A DNA stretch of 64,000 nt from JANQPA01 sp964628385 (GTDB lineage Bacteria > Bacteroidota > Bacteroidia > Chitinophagales > Saprospiraceae). The position numbers were made by a program, and so were the translations under genes. Position 1 is the stretch's first letter, and every line of letters starts with the position of its first letter. Below are positions 17,062-26,274 of this stretch, piece after piece. The notes under the pieces are model-generated. The model worked only from the letters and a program-made list of their open reading frames with translations. It made no database searches and was not told the origin of the DNA. The stretch covers positions 1 through 64,000 of the forward strand of contig CAZVOD010000010.1 in assembly GCA_964628385.1 (NCBI GenBank), given 5' to 3'.

Positions 17062-18873
17062 TTAATACAATCTTCTTCTTTGTATTTCTGTGCCAAAAGA
17101 GAGTAGCGCTTTCCTCATGGCTATTCTAAGGCTAAGATTCGTTTCCGTTTCCCAATGCTGATATAAATTCTCCCATTCATTTTCTTCTAGACCTCTGGCC
17201 CAGAGTAAATTCAGGGCTAGCTTTTTATTAGCTTCGTCTTTGCTATCCAGCATTCTGGATAGTAATTCAGGGTTACTGCTTTTACTTTTGGTTTGCTCTT
17301 TTTTAATTAAAAAATTAAGGAAAAACCGCTCACTTATCAGTTGCTGCTTTCTGTTGAGCTTAAATTCCTTTGGATAAGGAGGCTTTCCAAGAATCAGGGC
17401 TTTTTGGCTGGTGCTGGGCTCATCTATTAGCTGGATATTCTGCCAGGAAGCGCGTAGCCTGAATTCTTCGTAGTTGAAGTGGGGGGTTCCCAGAATGCCC
17501 ACTTTTTTCCCTTCAAAACCCTCCTGATTTAACATATATCGCCTGATATTAAATTTAAGTGTTGGAGGGCTTTCAGGTAGTATATCTAGTAAAAAGTTCC
17601 TGGAAGTGTCAATAGAAGAATTTTCTGCTCTTCGCAACTTCCAAAGCTGTTGTTTTTTAGCGTAATTAAGTGCCTGCCTAACTGATACCTGAAAAATTTC
17701 CAGTAGATATTGACGGTCTTCCTCGGTAATTGCATGGCTTTGTATTTCATCCAAACTATTGAGACGCAGTATGCTCCCCACCCGAAACTGCCGGGGCATA
17801 TTATTGAGCGTTAAGACCTCCAGATGAAAGAGTTGTTCTGCTGATTTTGGAAATTGCTCAATATCATTACCGGACAAATCCAGCTTTTTAAGCATCCTGA
17901 GGCGGGCAAGGCGCGTGGGAAAAGCATCGATTTGATTCAATGCACAATTGAGCTCCTTGAGTGCAAAAGGTAAAAGCGGTAGGCGCCGAAGTTGATTATT
18001 CTTGCAGTTCAATATATACAGACGCTCAAGTTGATGGATTTTACGTGGCAAGCTCCGGATGGCATTGTGCTGCATTTCCAGTTTTTGAAGCTGGCGGCAC
18101 TCCGAGATGGCTAAAGGCAGTTTTTTGACGTGATTGTGGGAAAACGTTAACTCAGAAAGCCATTTTAATTGTCCAATATATTTTGGAATAGATATCACCT
18201 GGTTATTATTCAGATCAAGCTGCCGAAGGTAAGTAAGGTGAAATAGCTGTTTGGGAAGTCGTTTGATCTTATTGTGTGACAATAACAGCGTACTGAGCTC
18301 AGGCCACAGTCCTATCTGTTTGTGAAGTAATTCGATTTGGTTGTGAGCGGCATTCAAATAATCAAGATGCTGAGATCGAGCAACCGAAAGCGGGATACGT
18401 TTGATTTTATTATAAGAAATATCCAGGTATCTCAACTCTTCTGGCGGTACCGTTAGCTCAACTATTGTATTATGGGAAAGATTAATGCTGCGAAGGTGCT
18501 GGTGAGGGCTTAGGTCACACTCCCTCAAGTTGTTTTGTTGAAAATTTACAAGAGTGAGCCGAGGACATTCTCTGAGTCGATAGGGAATCTCGTCCAAATC
18601 GTTGTCTCGGATCAGCAACTCTTTTAAGCTGAACGGTAGGTTACACTCCAGTCGCTTTAAATGGTTAAAGGAAAAGTCTATAACCTCCAGCCCTGCAGGC
18701 CACTTGATGATTTTGGGGAGTTCTTCTAGTTGACAGTAATTGATATGTAACGCCTCTAGCTCCGGCATTTTTTCCATCCAAAAAAAAAGGTCTGCTATAT
18801 CCTTTTCTTGTAAAAATAAAGAAGTCACCTTTGTGCTGTTCTCCTTAGCCTCTTGAAGGCTGTATGCTCGCAT
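17062..18873 (-). CDS. Leucine-rich repeat protein with C-terminal BRCT-like segment
   Basis: A 603-residue cytoplasmic protein (no signal peptide). Residues about 30-375 hold some 15 leucine-rich repeats of 20-23 residues with the LxxLxLxxNxLxxLP pattern, for example LRQLDLNNNQVISIPKYIG. A helical linker follows, then a segment at about 455-500 (GKKVGILGTPHF ... KALILGKPP) with the strand pattern of BRCT domains, and a HEAT-like C-terminal tail. LRRs normally bind protein partners. The BRCT idea is only an inference and the function is unknown. It lies upstream of no close partner, though the next two minus-strand genes are also unknown. Confidence 0.75.
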   Translation of the reverse strand: MRAYSLQEAKENSTKVTSLFLQEKDIADLFFWMEKMPELEALHINYCQLEELPKIIKWPAGLEVIDFSFNHLKRLECNLPFSLKELLIRDNDLDEIPYRLRECPRLTLVNFQQNNLRECDLSPHQHLRSINLSHNTIVELTVPPEELRYLDISYNKIKRIPLSVARSQHLDYLNAAHNQIELLHKQIGLWPELSTLLLSHNKIKRLPKQLFHLTYLRQLDLNNNQVISIPKYIGQLKWLSELTFSHNHVKKLPLAISECRQLQKLEMQHNAIRSLPRKIHQLERLYILNCKNNQLRRLPLLPFALKELNCALNQIDAFPTRLARLRMLKKLDLSGNDIEQFPKSAEQLFHLEVLTLNNMPRQFRVGSILRLNSLDEIQSHAITEEDRQYLLEIFQVSVRQALNYAKKQQLWKLRRAENSSIDTSRNFLLDILPESPPTLKFNIRRYMLNQEGFEGKKVGILGTPHFNYEEFRLRASWQNIQLIDEPSTSQKALILGKPPYPKEFKLNRKQQLISERFFLNFLIKKEQTKSKSSNPELLSRMLDSKDEANKKLALNLLWARGLEENEWENLYQHWETETNLSLRIAMRKALLSFGTEIQRRRLY

Positions 18874-18933
18874 CGTATTCTAATTTTTCTTTTTAACCCG
18901 TCGTAGTAAATTCAGCACTGTTGCGGGACAATT

Positions 18934-19875
18934 CTAGTTTGCCTGTTTATTGAGCAAAAGCTGCTTTTTCTCCAGTTCGAGCTGCTCAATGTATTGATCA
19001 ATATCTTTTGATTGTTTTTTTAGGGTAATTTGTAGTAGCTTAATCTTATCTCGGGTGCTGATGATACTGGTAAATGCATTTTTGATGCGGCCTCGGACAA
19101 CCCAATCGAGTATGAGGTTCTCGATATAAATTTCTGAAAAGTAATGGGAAAGCTCCAGCCGGAAGTTGGGTACCTGGCTTCTGTTATATTGCTCGATATG
19201 CTTCATCTTATCTTCCAGATGAATAATATTTTGCTTGGCTTTGTACAGCAGTTCTTGTGCCCGATCGATATGAGACTGGGTATTGTTAAAAAGTTTGGAA
19301 AACCACTTCATATTACCCCAAAACCATATTCTATTGAGCAACTCGATCATTTTACTCAGGTATTCAATAGTTTTGTAAGATAAATTATTGGCTTCTTTTA
19401 TTTCTGTTTTGAACCGCAATTGCTGTTCTATCTTTCTGTTGAGGGCCATAATTCCTCTTTTAAGCTCCGGTTCTGTTTGGTCGAGGAGGTTTTCACGCGT
19501 GCGCAGCAGCGTATTGAGTTGTAAGTTTACCTGCTCTGCCCGGGCTACTTTCTTTTCCAGAATATTTTTTTCATACTTCGAAAGTTCAAGTCTTCTTTTG
19601 AGCTCTCTGTACTTGAGGATATTTTGAAGGTAGGATTGTTTGGCTTGCTCTAGCTGAGAGGCTTTATCCCCTAACAACTCAAAAAACAGGCTGGTCAGGG
19701 AAAAACTTTCCAGTTTTGCGATATCCATAGAGGATTGATTAACCAGGGCTTCTATCTCGTATAAATCCTGCCTGAGAATAGCGATGCGATGTCTCAGTTT
19801 GGTAAGGTAATTCTTTGCCAGATTAATACTTTCGTATTCTTCAATAGTACGCCTAAGTTCATCCTGCAAATTCAT
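18934..19875 (-). CDS. Coiled-coil protein of unknown function
   Basis: A 313-residue, Lys/Glu/Leu-rich protein that is almost entirely heptad-patterned helix (residues about 1-150 and 200-313), broken by short aromatic segments (SLTSLFFELLGDKA, IWFWGNMKWFSKLF) that could form turns or dock to membranes. No signal peptide or enzymatic motif is visible. It lies 60 bp from the LRR gene in the same direction, so the two are probably co-transcribed with this gene first. Not recognised as a named family. Confidence 0.7.
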   Translation of the reverse strand: MNLQDELRRTIEEYESINLAKNYLTKLRHRIAILRQDLYEIEALVNQSSMDIAKLESFSLTSLFFELLGDKASQLEQAKQSYLQNILKYRELKRRLELSKYEKNILEKKVARAEQVNLQLNTLLRTRENLLDQTEPELKRGIMALNRKIEQQLRFKTEIKEANNLSYKTIEYLSKMIELLNRIWFWGNMKWFSKLFNNTQSHIDRAQELLYKAKQNIIHLEDKMKHIEQYNRSQVPNFRLELSHYFSEIYIENLILDWVVRGRIKNAFTSIISTRDKIKLLQITLKKQSKDIDQYIEQLELEKKQLLLNKQAN

Positions 19876-20154
19876 CTTGTAAATTTCTTCATTTCGCTAG
19901 CCAATGAGCCCAATAAAGGGGGAGAAAAAGGGCGTATTGCCAGAGCAAAACACGTATCCAGCTAAATGTGCTCAACCCCTGAACCCCTAATTTACAAATA
20001 ATTTCGATAGAAGATAGAATAATACCCGATGCCTTGATAAGATTTTCGGGTACCACAACAAGATGTACGCCGCGAAGCCGGGAGGCAGCCATCAATAGCC
20101 AAAGCCTGCCCCCAGCGCAGCTTACAGCGTGATCATAGGGGAAATCTCCGGAAG

Positions 20155-20424
20155 TTACCTTCTCAACGTAGTGCGTTTGTAAGCAAGCTGCTCCAACAAG
20201 TGGAACTTGGCCTCCTCGCGTTGTTCGATAAATCTTTTGAGTTGTACCTTGCGTACTTTCCTGAAGTTCTTTTCAGGAAATTTTTCAAGGTATCGCAGCT
20301 TTTTACTGCATTCGTACTGAGATAATTCTATCTCAATAATCCTTTCTTTAAGCTGCTTGATTTCTTCTTCAATAGCAGCCTTTCCCCCTCCGTTTCTTTT
20401 TCTTGCAACATTTGCACCTTCCAT
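20155..20424 (-). CDS. Small basic coiled-coil protein
   Basis: A predicted 89-residue protein, rich in Lys, Arg and Glu. The N-terminal 18 residues are basic and glycine-rich, then one long amphipathic helix (EEEIKQLKERIIEIELSQYE) followed by a basic tail. The start at 20424 has an AT-rich upstream region. It belongs to the same minus-strand run of unknown genes. The 279-bp gap to the coiled-coil gene (19876-20154) holds only a weak frame (19889-20095) that I do not support. Function unknown; gene status moderate. Confidence 0.5.
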   Translation of the reverse strand: MEGANVARKRNGGGKAAIEEEIKQLKERIIEIELSQYECSKKLRYLEKFPEKNFRKVRKVQLKRFIEQREEAKFHLLEQLAYKRTTLRR

Positions 20425-20866
20425 AGTATGTATAGTTTTCAGTAATGGGTAATAATTTGTTTCAATTCATTGAAAACGCATCCCAGTCCATATACCTGTT
20501 TAGCGATTAAAGAAGCACTAGGTGGGCAAAGGACAGCACATGACATTTGGGCAAATGATATCTCTTAAAGCTCTTGAATGTTTTTGTTGTAATAAGTATG
20601 AACTAACTGTAGCAATGTAACCAAAAGTTCAAATTACGGGAACGGGAGTAGATTTAATTGTGTAGTATCTCGATGTTATTTATGCGTGTTAATTCAGGTA
20701 GTTGCCTGAACTGTTTTTGAAGGATAATGATTTAAATCCCCTTATCTTTTGACAATATAACGTTTTCTCTACTAAGGATGGTTCCAAGTAAATAAAAAAA
20801 GATACATTTTTTATATTTTTATATAATATTTAGATATAGACCTCGTGCTTTAAATAAGTCTTCTAA
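20425..20866. other. AT-rich intergenic stretch upstream of a hemN relic
   Basis: No open gene is visible. A short hairpin TTCAGG/CCTGAA lies at 20693-20710 and the sequence becomes very AT-rich from about 20800. Given the relic that follows, this stretch may be the eroded body of hemN, but no HemN motif such as the radical-SAM CxxxCxxC could be read. Confidence 0.35.
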
Positions 20867-21067
20867 GATGAGAATAGCAATCCTTTAATTCAAAATGCGC
20901 TGGAACGCATCCAGGAAATGGAAGAGGATGGCTTGCTGGTTTTTCCTAAAAATAAGATTACCGTTACTGAAAAGGGGCAGCCCTATGTTCGGAATATCTG
21001 TATGGCATTTGATTACAGGTGCCAGGATAAACCTCCTTCCAAACCTGTATTTAGTAAGGTCATCTAA
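20867..21067 (+). pseudogene. hemN: Relic of oxygen-independent coproporphyrinogen III oxidase (3' end)
   Basis: The plus strand reads open for 66 codons to a TAA at 21065-21067. The translation contains ALERIQEMEEDGLLVF, then KITVTEKGQPYVRNICMAFD, which matches the C-terminal signature of HemN (EDGLV, VT..GR.FVRNI.M.FD). HemN makes protoporphyrinogen IX without oxygen. There is no start codon and no upstream radical-SAM domain, so about 85% of the gene is gone. The neighbouring UspA-kinase genes suggest an older oxygen-response cluster. An intact copy may exist elsewhere in the genome. Confidence 0.75.
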
Positions 21068-21206
21068 TTGACAAATATCATTTTTTGGGCTGGCCAAAAT
21101 TAGCTCGATGGTTTTGTTTTAGTTCTAGTTTACGAAAAGGAATAAAGATCAAAAGGGGTGGTTTATAAAAAGACTTTTTTTCATTTCTTCAAAAAAATAA
21201 GAACCT

Positions 21207-22097
21207 ATGAAACTGATCAATAGAATGATGGTGGCGCTCGATCTTTCCAGTTTAGATCGAAACTTGTTAAAATATAGCCATCAGTTAGTTAATTTGCTGG
21301 ATATAGAAAAGCTCTACTTTTTGCACGTCATGCCAAATATGGTGTTGCCGCAAAATAAAGATATAGAGTTTCACAAACTTTTTTCATCAAAGTACCCGGT
21401 GGATGAAAAAGTACGGGACAAGATTGGTCTGGATGTAGAGGAAGAGTTGAAAGGGGGGATGGAAACATCCATTGATATTAATGTAGTGGAAGGAGAGCCC
21501 TATAAAAAATTGCTGCAATGGGCCAGCCTGAAGGAGGTAGATCTCGTAGTCGTGGGCCGAAAGATGCAAAGCCAGGGTAGTGGGATTACAGCCAGGAGAG
21601 TGGCCAGACACGCCAATTGTCACGTGCTATTTGTGCCAGAAAAGGCAGCTCCTCAGTTGAGTAAGATCGTCGTTCCCATTGATTTTTCCAGACATTCCGC
21701 CGTAGCTTTACAAACAGCTCTTGGTATCAAGAATAAGAAAGAACAAGAGGTAGAAGTTATTGCTTTGCACGTTATTGACCTTCCGCCAGTTGATTACCTT
21801 GGGCAACCTGTCAATAATTACGGCTTTAAAAATGTGCTGGAGACAAGCGCAGCAGAAGCCTACGAAAAAATGCTTGCAAAATATACCATACCCAAAGAAC
21901 AGGTCCAGTATGTGACCGTTGAAAATGTTTGTGCTAATAAAGCATTACATATTGATGAGTATGCAAAAGTTAATAAAGCTGATATGGTAATTATCGGAGC
22001 CGAAGGGCATTCCGCTTTTAATACTTTTCTTTTTGGTTCTGTTACGGAAAAATTAGTTGAAAGAAATTTGGATAAACCAGTTTTAATTGTGAGATAG
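21207..22097 (+). CDS. Universal stress protein, two UspA domains
   Basis: A 296-residue cytoplasmic protein of two tandem Usp domains (about 1-146 and 152-296). The C-terminal domain has the ATP-binding pattern G-x2-G-x9-G-S as IGAEGHSAFNTFLFGSVTEKL; the N-terminal domain has a degenerate version (VGRKMQSQGSGITARRVARH), suggesting one functional nucleotide site. Tandem UspA proteins act in starvation, redox and oxygen-limitation responses. It leads a likely operon with the two kinases downstream (76-bp gap, then an 11-bp overlap). Confidence 0.9.
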   Translation: MKLINRMMVALDLSSLDRNLLKYSHQLVNLLDIEKLYFLHVMPNMVLPQNKDIEFHKLFSSKYPVDEKVRDKIGLDVEEELKGGMETSIDINVVEGEPYKKLLQWASLKEVDLVVVGRKMQSQGSGITARRVARHANCHVLFVPEKAAPQLSKIVVPIDFSRHSAVALQTALGIKNKKEQEVEVIALHVIDLPPVDYLGQPVNNYGFKNVLETSAAEAYEKMLAKYTIPKEQVQYVTVENVCANKALHIDEYAKVNKADMVIIGAEGHSAFNTFLFGSVTEKLVERNLDKPVLIVR

Positions 22098-22172
22098 TAT
22101 AGGTAGAACGATGCAGCGCAGTGACTCGATCTTAAAATTTTGCCTAACCAATCTGTTTAAAAAATTAGAATT

Positions 22173-22679
22173 ATGGCTATGTTGATTATGGTAGTAGGAT
22201 TGCCCGGAACAGGAAAGTCTACTTTTGCCCGCGAATTGGCTCGGACTATTGATGGTAATCATTTTAATACAGATATGATCCGGGATAGCCTGAATCTGAG
22301 AGGCAGCTACGATAAAGAAAGTAAGCAACGTGTGTATGATGAGCTATTGCTTCGTACAAAAGAAACACTAAAAAGTGGAGGTATAGCTATTGTTGACGGT
22401 ACTTTTTACCTTCGTTCTTTAAGAAAAACGTTCATAGACCTGGCCGAGAAAATAGGTAAACCTATTCAATGGATCGTCCTGGAAGCTAGCGAAAGCGTTA
22501 TCAAAGAGCGGGTCAGTCAAAAAAGGACCTACAGCGAGGCTGATTTTGAGGTTTATAAAACGGTAAAAGAACAGTACGAACCAATAGAAGAACCTCATTT
22601 GACGCTGAAGTCCGATGAACAGCAACTCTCCGATATGGTAGTCGAAACAAAAGCACATTTACTTCAATATGAATTTTGA
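22173..22679 (+). CDS. P-loop kinase (COG0645-type AAA_33 domain)
   Basis: A 168-residue predicted small-molecule kinase. Walker A is VGLPGTGKS at residues 8-16, followed by NTDMIRDSL, a substrate and Mg site, VDGTFYLRSLR, and a lid region with REVSQ-like IKERVSQKRTYSEADFEVYKTV. In many bacteria this domain is fused to an APH-like domain in one chain, as in Mycobacterium tuberculosis Rv2004c. Here the two are separate, overlapping genes. Substrate unknown. The start at 22173 (MAMLIMVV) could also be the ATG two codons later. Confidence 0.82.
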   Translation: MAMLIMVVGLPGTGKSTFARELARTIDGNHFNTDMIRDSLNLRGSYDKESKQRVYDELLLRTKETLKSGGIAIVDGTFYLRSLRKTFIDLAEKIGKPIQWIVLEASESVIKERVSQKRTYSEADFEVYKTVKEQYEPIEEPHLTLKSDEQQLSDMVVETKAHLLQYEF

Positions 22680-23691
22680 ACACATCCAAAGGCTGATCAG
22701 GGATAAGGCTTTTCCTGATAATCCTGCTAAAGTGATATTGAAAGATACGCATATTTCATGGGTATGTATTACTGATAAATTTGCCTACAAAATCAAAAAA
22801 CCGGTTGCATATTCCTTTTTGGATTTTTCTACTCTGGAAAAAAGGAAGTTTTATTGTCAGGAAGAACTCCGGCTGAATAGTCGCCTGGCGCCGGAGATGT
22901 ATCAGGAGGTCTTGCCGGTTAAAAAGGGAGCAGGTGAAGAACTTGGCGTAGGAGCCAAAACAGGTCAGATTATTGATTATGCACTGAAAATGAAGCGGAT
23001 GGACTTTTCCAGCCAATTGGATTTGCTCCTGGAAGATGGTCAGGTAGAAAAATCGTCGATGAGCGATATAGCTGCGCAATTAACGGTATTTCACAAGAAA
23101 GTTGAAAAGGTACATTTTACGGATGATGCTATATTGGATATACACGATAAATTTGCTGACATCCTGTCTGTAAAAGAGGTGATCCATGATATTTGTGGCC
23201 CGGAGGCTGTTAATCTGCTCGATGAAATAACAGCTTTCTCTCATCAATTTATTAAAGAAAATTTCCAGCGTTTTCGGCAAAGAGCAGATGATGGTTTTAT
23301 GGTGGATGGCCACGGCGATCTTCACAGCGGTAATATATTCTTATCATCTCCGCCGGTTATTTTTGACTGTATAGAATTTAATGAAGCTTTCCGACGCGTT
23401 GATGTCTTGAATGACATTGCTTTTTTGTGTATGGACCTGGAGTTTTTCAATCGAAAAGACCTAAGTGACTTTTTTCTTGCCCAATACCTGAAGCATCATA
23501 AGGTTATCAGCAACTCAACTGATGAGGCGATTTTTGACTACTATAAAATGTACAGGGCAAATGTACGCTTGAAAGTCAGTGCATTAAAGGTTAGACAACT
23601 TGAAAAGGAAAGTGAAGAATTCGCTTCCTTATTATCAAAAATCAATACTTATCTACAATTGTTAAATATGTACTTAAAAGTATTAGTATAA
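22669..23691 (+). CDS. Aminoglycoside-phosphotransferase-like kinase (COG2187)
   Basis: A 340-residue protein with a protein-kinase-like fold. The Lys of KFAYKIKKPV probably contacts ATP, the catalytic loop is HGDLHSGN (His215-Asn222) and the metal-binding Asp is in IFDCIEFN. It belongs to the COG2187 group, of unknown substrate. Its start overlaps the preceding kinase by 11 bp, so the two are translationally coupled and likely act as one unit. The UspA plus COG0645/COG2187 grouping mirrors the hypoxia-induced Rv2005c-Rv2004c pair of M. tuberculosis. Aminoglycoside resistance is not implied. Confidence 0.82.
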   Translation: MNFEHIQRLIRDKAFPDNPAKVILKDTHISWVCITDKFAYKIKKPVAYSFLDFSTLEKRKFYCQEELRLNSRLAPEMYQEVLPVKKGAGEELGVGAKTGQIIDYALKMKRMDFSSQLDLLLEDGQVEKSSMSDIAAQLTVFHKKVEKVHFTDDAILDIHDKFADILSVKEVIHDICGPEAVNLLDEITAFSHQFIKENFQRFRQRADDGFMVDGHGDLHSGNIFLSSPPVIFDCIEFNEAFRRVDVLNDIAFLCMDLEFFNRKDLSDFFLAQYLKHHKVISNSTDEAIFDYYKMYRANVRLKVSALKVRQLEKESEEFASLLSKINTYLQLLNMYLKVLV

Positions 23692-24121
23692 TTAATATTT
23701 TTTATCTTTGTACCAAGATTTACAATTAGAACCATTTCTATGTTTACCCGGAAAAAGAGCAGGTCAAAAATCTTTTGATCTACTACTTTTCTGGAGTAAA
23801 TTTTTATATATTCCCAATCCAATACCGATTAACTGAATTTACCCGATTGCAGCTTTTTATCAATCCTGTGGTAAATCAGGTTCCCTCAAGTAAAAGTAAT
23901 AATCATATAGAGTTCAGGAGTAATACACACTCCTGTGCGATGATATAATTTCACGAGTAATAGCAATTATTTTCCGTCCAAATCATGGGCACTATCCCGA
24001 ATGCAAAAAAAAATCAGTGGCATCTAACGCCAAATTTAAGTGTGCGGATTACTCCGGTGCACTTCTACCCCGCTGCTGATCAACTCTTTTAGTTGTATCA
24101 GCAGCCTTATTCCTATACCTT
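23692..24121. other. Intergenic region with -7 box and hairpins
   Basis: A 430-bp stretch without a gene. TATCTTTG at 23703-23710 fits the Bacteroidetes -7 box on the plus strand. A 7-bp stem (CAGGAGT/ACTCCTG) lies at 23915-23935. A stronger hairpin, GCTGCTGATCAACT pairing with AGTTGTATCAGCAGC (one-base bulge), spans 24072-24105 and probably ends the convergent transcripts. A small RNA between the box and the last hairpin is possible but unproven. Confidence 0.35.
24072..24105. terminator. Hairpin between converging transcripts
   Basis: A 13-14-bp stem with one bulge and the loop CTTTT, 17 bp beyond the stop codon of the minus-strand ligase gene. The tail is only moderately T-rich on the plus side. 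Confidence 0.5.
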
Positions 24122-26029
24122 TTACTGACTGAGTAAACGCTTAATATCTGTATCTGTGATCAACCCTACCAATTGTTTTTCGAAGACAATCAGCAGGCAT
24201 CCTATTTCGTGCTTTTTCATCAGATCAATAACTTCATCAATACCTGTTCCCTCTTCTGCTGTTATTAGGTCTTTTACCATGATAGAGCTAGCGGATAATT
24301 CTGACCAATTGACTTCTTTCTGGCTTATAGCCTGCCAGTTTTTTTTGGTGATCAACCCCACTAACTCTCCTTTGGCATTTTCTACCGGAATATGCCTGAT
24401 TTTTTTCCAACTCATTATGGCTTTCACCATCGCAAGGGGGTCGTTCTCTTCTACTGCAAAAAGGTCGGTAGTCATCCATTGACTTACTTTATCCTGGTTG
24501 GTATTAACCGGAATAGTGGTAGGGCAGGACAGGTTCGGCCATTCATGAACGGGAATATTATCCTGCTGAATATCGAGAATATTCTGGGTCAACACCTGAG
24601 TCGCTACAGATGGGCTCCAACGTTCCAGTAATCGACTGTAATTATGAACTTGCCAGCTGGCTCCATTTACTTGCATAGAAGCTCTGGCCTGTATGATAGA
24701 TAAGTACTTGTTAATTGCTTTGGGATCAATACCAAAGGCCTGCAAGCCGGATTCAGCCATTGGAATAAGCTCATTGGTAACCAGATCGGTAAGTTTTACT
24801 CTTTTTCCATGCCAGTTAAGGTGAGCGTGAAGCCCTGACTTAGCAGCTTCGTAGAAGTTAGAGCGGGCATCCCGAAAGGCAATGCGCTCAGTGATATTCG
24901 TATCTGTGAGGTTGCCGGCATTTTGTAGGCCCAGCCAAAAAGCAAAATTAGCCATTTCGTCGATAGCACTGGGGCCGGAAGGAAGATAACGGGCTTCTAT
25001 CCTCAGGTGTGGGCAGCCATTATCCGAAATACCATAACAAGCGCGATTCCAGCCATATACTGTGCCATTGTGAGTAAGCAGGGCTTTAAGCCTGGGCGTT
25101 CTGCCGGCTTCAATCGCTTCAAAAGCATTTTCCTCAATCTGTTTGGTGATCAATAATGGGAATCTGGCCACCTGCTCCTTAAATATCTCAGCGGCAGAAT
25201 CTCTTAACCAGCCATGCCCAAAAGAGACCCTTGGCTGACGGTGGCGTAAGGTATTGTGAGGAGTACGGGTATCAATACTCTGTTGGAAGAGCGCAATACG
25301 GGTTTCCATCCACAACTCTTTTTGTAGTAAAAACGGCGAATTGGCCACCATCCCCATGATAGGAGCTGCCATCCACTGGGCCCAATTGTACTGATCAACA
25401 AATTTATAAGACGGGATTTGTAAATGAAGCTGGAAGCTAGTATTGCAAGCTTCAAACAAAACAGAATCCAGCTTGGTCATCAACTCATCGGCTCCATTAA
25501 GGTGGATTTCAAAATCTCTACCCCTCATTTCTCGCAACCGCTCACTTAGGGCAATATACCTTGGCTCAGGTGTGATACTATCAAACCCCAAATGACTGGT
25601 ATGAAAGGTTGGTAAAATACCGCCCAGAAATACACGAGCTCCTTTTTCAGCCGCCTTGCTTCTTATCAGCTCAAGCGATTCATCAAGCTGCTGCTCCATT
25701 TTAGAAAGACAGGAAGCTCCGACCGGATAGGGATCCAGGTTCACCTCCAGGTTGAACTGTCCGATTTCTGTGGTGACGCGTTTATCATCAATATATTTTA
25801 ACAACTCAGGGCCAATATTGACGGGTTGACCCTGCTGATCAGTGAGCGTGAGCTCCTGCTCCGCCCCAATTCTCTGAATGGCATTATCAAATCTGTGATC
25901 TGAAAGAAGGATGTCTAAGGCCTGAATATCATTAAGAAGCTGTTGCATGAAATTGCTCTGCTGTTCGGCCTTGCGAATGAAATTAACGGCTAAGTCTCCC
26001 ATGATTGAAGGTTTATTTTGTGTTCGCAC
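24122..26029 (-). CDS. Glutamate-cysteine ligase family protein with C-terminal CBS domain pair
   Basis: A 635-residue protein. Residues about 45-500 resemble the GCS2 carboxylate-amine ligase family (RIGAEQELTL, IGQFNLEVNLDP, RALLTHNG-like region, HLRIEARYLPSGPSAIDEMANFAFWLG, LHAHLNWHGK). The last 120 residues are two CBS motifs (VSQWMTTDLFAVEENDPL ... HIPVENAKGELVGLITKKNW; SIMVKDLITAEEGTGIDEV ... LLIVFEKQLVGLITDTDI), which usually bind adenine nucleotides. It likely makes gamma-glutamyl-cysteine or another gamma-glutamyl amide under energy control, but the substrate is not certain. A GshB-like gene lies at 46.9 kb. The minus-strand neighbour upstream is a potassium channel. Confidence 0.78.
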   Translation of the reverse strand: MRTQNKPSIMGDLAVNFIRKAEQQSNFMQQLLNDIQALDILLSDHRFDNAIQRIGAEQELTLTDQQGQPVNIGPELLKYIDDKRVTTEIGQFNLEVNLDPYPVGASCLSKMEQQLDESLELIRSKAAEKGARVFLGGILPTFHTSHLGFDSITPEPRYIALSERLREMRGRDFEIHLNGADELMTKLDSVLFEACNTSFQLHLQIPSYKFVDQYNWAQWMAAPIMGMVANSPFLLQKELWMETRIALFQQSIDTRTPHNTLRHRQPRVSFGHGWLRDSAAEIFKEQVARFPLLITKQIEENAFEAIEAGRTPRLKALLTHNGTVYGWNRACYGISDNGCPHLRIEARYLPSGPSAIDEMANFAFWLGLQNAGNLTDTNITERIAFRDARSNFYEAAKSGLHAHLNWHGKRVKLTDLVTNELIPMAESGLQAFGIDPKAINKYLSIIQARASMQVNGASWQVHNYSRLLERWSPSVATQVLTQNILDIQQDNIPVHEWPNLSCPTTIPVNTNQDKVSQWMTTDLFAVEENDPLAMVKAIMSWKKIRHIPVENAKGELVGLITKKNWQAISQKEVNWSELSASSIMVKDLITAEEGTGIDEVIDLMKKHEIGCLLIVFEKQLVGLITDTDIKRLLSQ

Positions 26030-26114
26030 TTATTTCAGTGCAAAAAGCTATAAAAATTACCTATTTCGAATGACAAAACTCAGATAGCCAAATGAAATTA
26101 GTCAGTTCTGCTGG

Positions 26115-26252
26115 TCAGCCGTATATCTTTCTTCCAGATGCCGATTTTTTCTTTTTATAGTTAATGCACAGGATATTACACTGGTGCAAAAAGTCATTGC
26201 CCAGCAAACCATAAACTTTAGGTTGGCCATGAGTTTGTGCTGATTGCCAGTG
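26115..26252 (-). pseudogene. Relic of a retropepsin-like aspartyl protease (3' end)
   Basis: The minus strand is open for 46 codons between a TAG at 26253-26255 and a TGA at 26115-26117. The peptide contains QPKVYGLLGNDFLHQCNILCINYKKK with split reading here for length, matching the C-terminal GLLGN-DFL signature of retroviral-type aspartyl proteases in Bacteroidetes. The catalytic DTG part and any start codon are missing. It shares a 465-bp gap with an HTH relic, so the gap is a site of gene decay. Confidence 0.45.
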
Positions 26253-26274
26253 CTAACGTATTTGGTAAATTTGA

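Noticed and set aside
19889..20095. 68-codon minus-strand frame between coiled-coil genes
   Set aside because: No ribosome site, no recognised family and irregular composition; it may be chance.
22669..23691. Aminoglycoside resistance gene
   Set aside because: Only the kinase fold is shared; the protein belongs to the COG2187 group linked to stress proteins.
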